Part shown: piece by piece, positions 15,440-19,149 of the stretch | How the letters are laid out: the number at the start of each line of letters is the position of its first letter | Numbering within the stretch: the stretch's first letter is position 1 | Assembly (NCBI GenBank): GCA_027011725.1 | Contig: JALUZQ010000236.1 | Coordinates: 1 to 19,149, forward strand | DNA length: 19,149 bases | Source: Sulfurimonas sp. | GTDB lineage: Bacteria; Campylobacterota; Campylobacteria; Campylobacterales; Sulfurimonadaceae | Direction: 5' to 3' | Translations under genes and position numbers: made by a program | Notes under the pieces: generated by a model | The model's database searches: none | What the model saw: only the letters and a program-made list of their open reading frames with translations | What the model was told of the DNA's origin: nothing

Positions 15440-17991
15440 TAACCAAGTACCTCTTGTATGAATTGAAGTGCTTCCTCTTTTGCCTGTGGAAGTTTTGTTT
15501 TATCTTTTCCACCTGCTTGTGCGAAGTCTGGACGACCACCGCCGCCACCGCCGAGTATTGGAGCGATTTTTTTGATCCAATCACCCGCTTTGGCATCACA
15601 CCCTTTTACACCCGCAGCTATAAGCACTTTATCGCCTTTTACCTGAAAGAGCATTGCACAAAGTTTTTCATTTTGGTTTTTCAGCTCATCTATCTTCTCT
15701 TTGATGTCTCCGTTTGGAAGCTCTTCAACAACCACAGCAACACCATTGACATCTTCAGCTTTTATCTCAACTTTTGCTGACTCTTGCGCTTCTTTGAGCT
15801 CAGTTTTTAGCTCATTGATGTTTGACTTGAGTCTATGAATACCGGCAAGTACATCAAGGTTTTTCACTTCAGACTGAACATCTTTAAGAAGTGCTCTTTG
15901 CTCAGTGAAGTATTTGTACGCTGCGTTTCCACAAACCGCTTCTATTCTTCTCACACCTGCACTCACACCACTCTCTTTTGTGATGATAAAGCTGCCGATA
16001 TTGGCAGTATTTTCTACATGCACACCACCGCAGAACTCCACAGAAGCATCCGCGAAACGCACTACACGCACCTCATCACCGTACTTCTCGCCAAACTGGC
16101 TCTTCGCACCTGATTTTTTCGCCTCTTCTATTGGCAGTACTTCCGTTTGTGCAGGAATAGCGCGCATGATCTCTACATTCACACGTTCTTCTATTTCAGA
16201 GAGTTCTGCTTCACTCACTGCTTTTGGATGTGAAAAGTCAAAACGCAGACGTGTTGCCTCTACGAGTGAACCCGCTTGAGAGATGTGTTCACCTAGTACA
16301 TCTGAGAGAACTGCATGAAGCAGGTGTGTTGCCGAGTGGTGTTTTGTGATTTCATTACGAGAAACATCCACAACAGCATCCACTTTTATGCCTACTTTGA
16401 TGCTTGAAGTCACTTCGATCTGCGAAAGGTTCATATCGAAAAATTTCTTTGTATCGAGTACTTTTGCACGGCATTTGAGCTCTCCAATGTCACCACACTG
16501 TCCACCACTCTCAGCATAAAATGGTGTAACATCGAGCATTACCCACCCTTTTGCGCCAATGTCTAAAAACTCTACACGTTTAAAATGTTCATCTAAAAGT
16601 GCAATGACCGTTGAAGCGTGGTGTGTTGTCTCATAACCAACAAACTCATTGACACCAAACTCCTCTAAAAGTTCTTTAAAGTCACCAGAGACAGCATCGT
16701 CACCACTCCCTTTCCAAGCTGCTTTTGCACGTGTTTTTTGCTCACTCATCAGCTCTTCAAACTTCTCAGTATCAAGCTTCAAGCCTTTCTCACGCAGCAT
16801 ATCTTCTGTCAAGTCAAGTGGGAAGCCGTATGTATCATAGAGTTTAAACGCAACCTCTCCTGAAAAAACATCTTTTGTATTTTCAAGCTCCATACTAAAG
16901 AGTGCAATTCCTGATTCGATGGTTTTAAAGAAACGCGCCTCTTCGAGTTCTATCTGCTCTTTTACTACCGGCGCTTTTTCTTTGAGGTACTCATACTCAC
17001 CGCCCATAATATCAACAAGCGTATCGACAAGTTTATGCATAAACGGCTCACGGAACCCTAGAAGGTACCCATGACGGACAGCACGACGTAAGATTCTACG
17101 AAGAACATACCCGCGCCCCTCGTTTGAGAAGTTCACACCTTGCGAGAGTAAAAATACCGCTGTTCTGATGTGGTCTGCAATGACACGATACGACGCACCC
17201 GTCGCATAGACATACTCTTTGCCTATCATATCTTCGACTTTACGGATGAGTGGCATAAAGAGTGATGAACCGTAGTTTGAGAGTGCGCCCTCTTTGATGG
17301 CAACTACACGCTCTAACCCCATACCCGTATCAATAGAAGGCTTCGCAAGAGGGATTCTCTCACCGCCTTTCTCTTTGACCTCATACTGCATAAAGACCAA
17401 GTTCCAGATCTCTAAAAATCTGTCACCCTCACCGCCCATATAGTCTTCAGGACCATCGAAGTGTTCCGCACCTTGATCGTAAAAGATCTCAGAACATGGA
17501 CCACACGGACCCGTATCACCCATAGACCAGAAGTTGTCTTTGTCACCCAAACGCATAATGCGATCAGCTGCTATGTGTTTTTTCCACAGCTCTTCGGCTT
17601 CATCATCGCTCTCATGCACAGTGACCCAAAGCTTGCTCTTATCAAGATGTAAAACTTCAGTAATGAACTCCCAAGCATATGCAATGGCATCCTCTTTGAA
17701 GTAGTCTCCAAAGCTAAAATTACCCAACATTTCGAAGAAAGTGTGATGGCGTGCAGTGTGCCCGACATTTTCAAGATCGTTGTGCTTTCCACCTGCACGG
17801 ATACAGGTCTGACATGATGTTGCACGAGGATTTTTCGGTCTTGGCACTTCACCCGTAAAGATTGACTTAAAGGGTACCATACCCGCGTTGTTAAAAAGTA
17901 GTGTTGCATCATCTGGTACGAGCGGCGCAGAAGCCACTCTCGTATGATTTTTTGATTCAAAAAAATTTAGAAATTCTTCTCTGATGTCCAT
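15439..17991 (-). CDS. alaS: alanyl-tRNA synthetase
   Basis: AlaRS charges tRNA-Ala and removes misactivated Ser and Gly. The 850-residue product is close to the usual bacterial length (about 870). The class II core shows [19 protein letters not shown], motif 2 [13 protein letters not shown] (83-95) and motif 3 GMGLERV (223-229). The editing domain has its zinc ligands: His552 and His556 in HHSATHLLH, and Cys654 and His658 in FCGGVH. The C-Ala domain ends with the glycine-rich [15 protein letters not shown] (about 814-828). The start ATG at 17991 follows only a weak AGAG-type ribosome binding site, but the N-terminus aligns with known AlaRS. It is the first gene of the eight-gene minus-strand operon and is divergent from the nfu gene. 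Confidence 0.98.
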   Translation of the reverse strand: MDIREEFLNFFESKNHTRVASAPLVPDDATLLFNNAGMVPFKSIFTGEVPRPKNPRATSCQTCIRAGGKHNDLENVGHTARHHTFFEMLGNFSFGDYFKEDAIAYAWEFITEVLHLDKSKLWVTVHESDDEAEELWKKHIAADRIMRLGDKDNFWSMGDTGPCGPCSEIFYDQGAEHFDGPEDYMGGEGDRFLEIWNLVFMQYEVKEKGGERIPLAKPSIDTGMGLERVVAIKEGALSNYGSSLFMPLIRKVEDMIGKEYVYATGASYRVIADHIRTAVFLLSQGVNFSNEGRGYVLRRILRRAVRHGYLLGFREPFMHKLVDTLVDIMGGEYEYLKEKAPVVKEQIELEEARFFKTIESGIALFSMELENTKDVFSGEVAFKLYDTYGFPLDLTEDMLREKGLKLDTEKFEELMSEQKTRAKAAWKGSGDDAVSGDFKELLEEFGVNEFVGYETTHHASTVIALLDEHFKRVEFLDIGAKGWVMLDVTPFYAESGGQCGDIGELKCRAKVLDTKKFFDMNLSQIEVTSSIKVGIKVDAVVDVSRNEITKHHSATHLLHAVLSDVLGEHISQAGSLVEATRLRFDFSHPKAVSEAELSEIEERVNVEIMRAIPAQTEVLPIEEAKKSGAKSQFGEKYGDEVRVVRFADASVEFCGGVHVENTANIGSFIITKESGVSAGVRRIEAVCGNAAYKYFTEQRALLKDVQSEVKNLDVLAGIHRLKSNINELKTELKEAQESAKVEIKAEDVNGVAVVVEELPNGDIKEKIDELKNQNEKLCAMLFQVKGDKVLIAAGVKGCDAKAGDWIKKIAPILGGGGGGRPDFAQAGGKDKTKLPQAKEEALQFIQEVLG

Positions 17992-18020
17992 TATGTTTTT
18001 CTCTTTTATAAAATTACGCG

Positions 18021-18026
18021 ATTATA
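18021..18026 (-). promoter_or_regulatory. -10 box of alaS and the minus-strand operon
   Basis: On the minus strand TATAAT lies 29 nt before the alaS start, preceded by a T-rich stretch. The leader would be only about 20-25 nt, so there is no room for a T-box or attenuator. The 170-bp divergent gap (17992-18161) otherwise holds only AT-rich sequence and the opposing nfu promoter. Confidence 0.6.
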
Positions 18027-18120
18027 TCCAAAATGAGCTAAATAATAAAACTCATTGCAGAATTAAAGCTTGAACCTTCTTTTAATTCAATAAACTAAAC
18101 TTATTTTAATTATAAAATAA

Positions 18121-18126
18121 TATAAT
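18121..18126 (+). promoter_or_regulatory. candidate -10 box of the nfu/flavin reductase operon
   Basis: A perfect TATAAT lies 35 nt before the nfu ATG, in a very AT-rich stretch, so other boxes in the same tract could serve instead. The ribosome binding site GAAGGTGG (about 18150-18157) precedes the ATG at 18162. Confidence 0.5.
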
Positions 18127-18161
18127 TTTTTATCTTACATATATTAAACGAAGGTGGTCAT

Positions 18162-18536
18162 ATGCAATTTTTAGATGAAGATATTTATGAAGCTGTGAAA
18201 AATTATCTCCCAAAAGTGAGTGAATATGTGAACTCTCACGGTGGAGACATCAAACTGCTTGGCGTAAAAGACGGCGTCGTTTACATAGAGCTTACCGGTG
18301 CTTGTGGTGGCTGTTCTATGAGCCTTATGACAACAAAGATGGTCGTACAGAAAAAACTTCGTGAACTCATCCACCCCGAACTTCAAGTTGTCAATGTCGA
18401 TGGCACTCCAGAGAACAAACTGCCCGATGATGTTTATGCAGCAAAAGAGAATGAAGAGAAAAAACACAAAGATGAAGAGATCCATGAAGAGAAGCATGGA
18501 CTGCTTGATAATCTAAAACAGATCGTAGGACTCTAA
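18162..18536 (+). CDS. Nfu-type Fe-S cluster scaffold/carrier with charged tail
   Basis: The first about 90 residues are a NifU C-terminal (Nfu) domain, which holds a [4Fe-4S] cluster between two subunits and passes it to target proteins. The cluster motif CxxC is Cys48-Cys51 in TGACGGCSMSLMT, preceded by VSEYVNSHGGDIKLLGV. Stand-alone Nfu proteins in the phylum are usually about 90 residues. This one has about 34 extra residues: a Lys/Glu/His-rich linker (KENEEKKHKDEEIHEEKHG) and a hydrophobic-patterned end (LLDNLKQIVGL). GAAGGTGG is a strong ribosome binding site. The flavin reductase-like gene follows after one base, so they are cotranscribed. It is divergent from alaS. Confidence 0.93.
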   Translation: MQFLDEDIYEAVKNYLPKVSEYVNSHGGDIKLLGVKDGVVYIELTGACGGCSMSLMTTKMVVQKKLRELIHPELQVVNVDGTPENKLPDDVYAAKENEEKKHKDEEIHEEKHGLLDNLKQIVGL

Positions 18537-18537
18537 A

Positions 18538-19134
18538 ATGGTAGTCAATTATGCAGACAAAGAGCTCACACAGCGTTACCAACTTATGGCGCAGACTATT
18601 ATCCCAAGACCTATTGCCTGGATTGTCACTCAAAATGAACAGGGGCTTCTTAACATTGCACCTTTTAGCTATTTTATGGGGCTTAGTTCTGAACCTGCTA
18701 CCATGATAGTAAGCATTGGGCATAAAAGTGACGGCAGCGAAAAAGATACACTCAAAAATTTGCGTGAGACAAAAAAATGTACCATTTGTATGGTTGATGT
18801 TGCCCACCTTGAAGCGATGCACTTTAGCTCAAAAGAGCTCGCTGCAAATGAGAGTGAAGCCGCTGCGTTTGACATTAAAACAAAAGAGATCGTAGAGGGT
18901 TTTCCTCCTATGGTCGCAGATGTTCCTAGTGCATTTTTTTGTGAATTTTATCAGGAAATAGACCTAAAAGGATCAAAAACCATTCCTCTTGTTGTCGAGA
19001 TAAAAGCGCAGTTTATTGACGATGCGATTATTAGCGATAAAGAGAGAATCACGCTTGATTATGCACCGATTGCACGCGTTGGAAAAAGCTACGCGCTTCT
19101 TGGAAAGAACATTACACCACCAACTATAAAATAA
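18538..19134 (+). CDS. flavin reductase-like FMN-binding protein
   Basis: The 198-residue product is a split-barrel FMN-binding protein of the flavin reductase-like (DIM6/NTAB) family. Characteristic segments are IIPRPIAWIVTQNEQG, LNIAPFSYFMGLSSEPA and SIGHKSDGSEKDTLKNL, which form the FMN site in this family. Such proteins reduce flavin with NAD(P)H for partner oxidoreductases, or work as FMN-dependent reductases themselves; the substrate cannot be read here. The ATG lies one base after the nfu stop, with AGGA (18527-18530) seven bases upstream inside nfu, so the two are one transcript. Confidence 0.9.
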   Translation: MVVNYADKELTQRYQLMAQTIIPRPIAWIVTQNEQGLLNIAPFSYFMGLSSEPATMIVSIGHKSDGSEKDTLKNLRETKKCTICMVDVAHLEAMHFSSKELAANESEAAAFDIKTKEIVEGFPPMVADVPSAFFCEFYQEIDLKGSKTIPLVVEIKAQFIDDAIISDKERITLDYAPIARVGKSYALLGKNITPPTIK

Positions 19135-19149
19135 TGAAGATAAACACTA
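19134..19149 (+). CDS. possible start of a further gene, cut by window end
   Basis: An ATG overlaps the preceding stop by one base (TAATG) and opens with MKINT before the window ends. The same TAATG coupling occurs twice in the minus-strand operon. No Shine-Dalgarno sequence is visible, and five codons cannot show what it encodes. Confidence 0.3.

Noticed and set aside
1..19149. tRNA, rRNA, CRISPR, insertion sequence or phage signals
   Set aside because: Scanned by eye on both strands. No cloverleaf, spaced direct repeats, transposase motif or terminal inverted repeats were seen; the only clear repeat is the 360-bp duplication in the lipoprotein gene.

Overview
The window reads as core chromosome of a Campylobacterota (Epsilonproteobacteria) species, most likely Sulfurimonas or a close relative. 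The evidence is the AT-rich base composition, TATAAT-type -10 boxes without clear -35 boxes, very tight gene packing, and gene content (alaS, maf, bioF and pbpA together, a NifU C-terminal-domain protein, a Helicobacter-like glutamine synthetase). The genus is inferred from gene style, not from a marker gene. No RNA genes, insertion sequences, prophage or CRISPR were seen, and no gap between genes exceeds 300 bases.

Layout, left half (+ strand): the 3' part of a membrane sensor histidine kinase (1-987); a 990-residue outer-membrane lipoprotein with a poly-glycine tether and a C-terminal 120-residue tandem duplication; an 11-bp gap and then a 283-residue outer-membrane beta-barrel protein; glnA with its own promoter, followed by a hairpin; then leuA (long, type 2 isopropylmalate synthase) behind a good TATAAT promoter.

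Layout, right half (- strand, transcribed from about 18.0 kb down to 8.3 kb): eight genes in the order alaS, four-helix membrane protein, maf, diguanylate cyclase, bioF, orphan Opp-type ABC ATPase, pbpA (PBP1A) and a small outer-membrane barrel. Every adjacent pair overlaps by 1, 4 or 11 nt, so there is no intergenic base over about 9.7 kb. One transcript would then join translation (AlaRS), nucleotide-pool cleaning (Maf), c-di-GMP signalling, biotin synthesis, peptidoglycan synthesis and an envelope protein. The operon converges on leuA with 12 bp between them.

Layout, right end (+ strand, divergent from alaS): a Nfu-type Fe-S protein with a charged tail, then a flavin reductase-like FMN protein, then the first codons of a possible further gene cut by the window edge.

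No self-evident new defence or mobile system is present. The items most worth a second look are the lipoprotein/barrel pair with its internal duplication, the gap-free eight-gene operon with its unexplained members, and the Phe in place of the adenylylation Tyr in glutamine synthetase.
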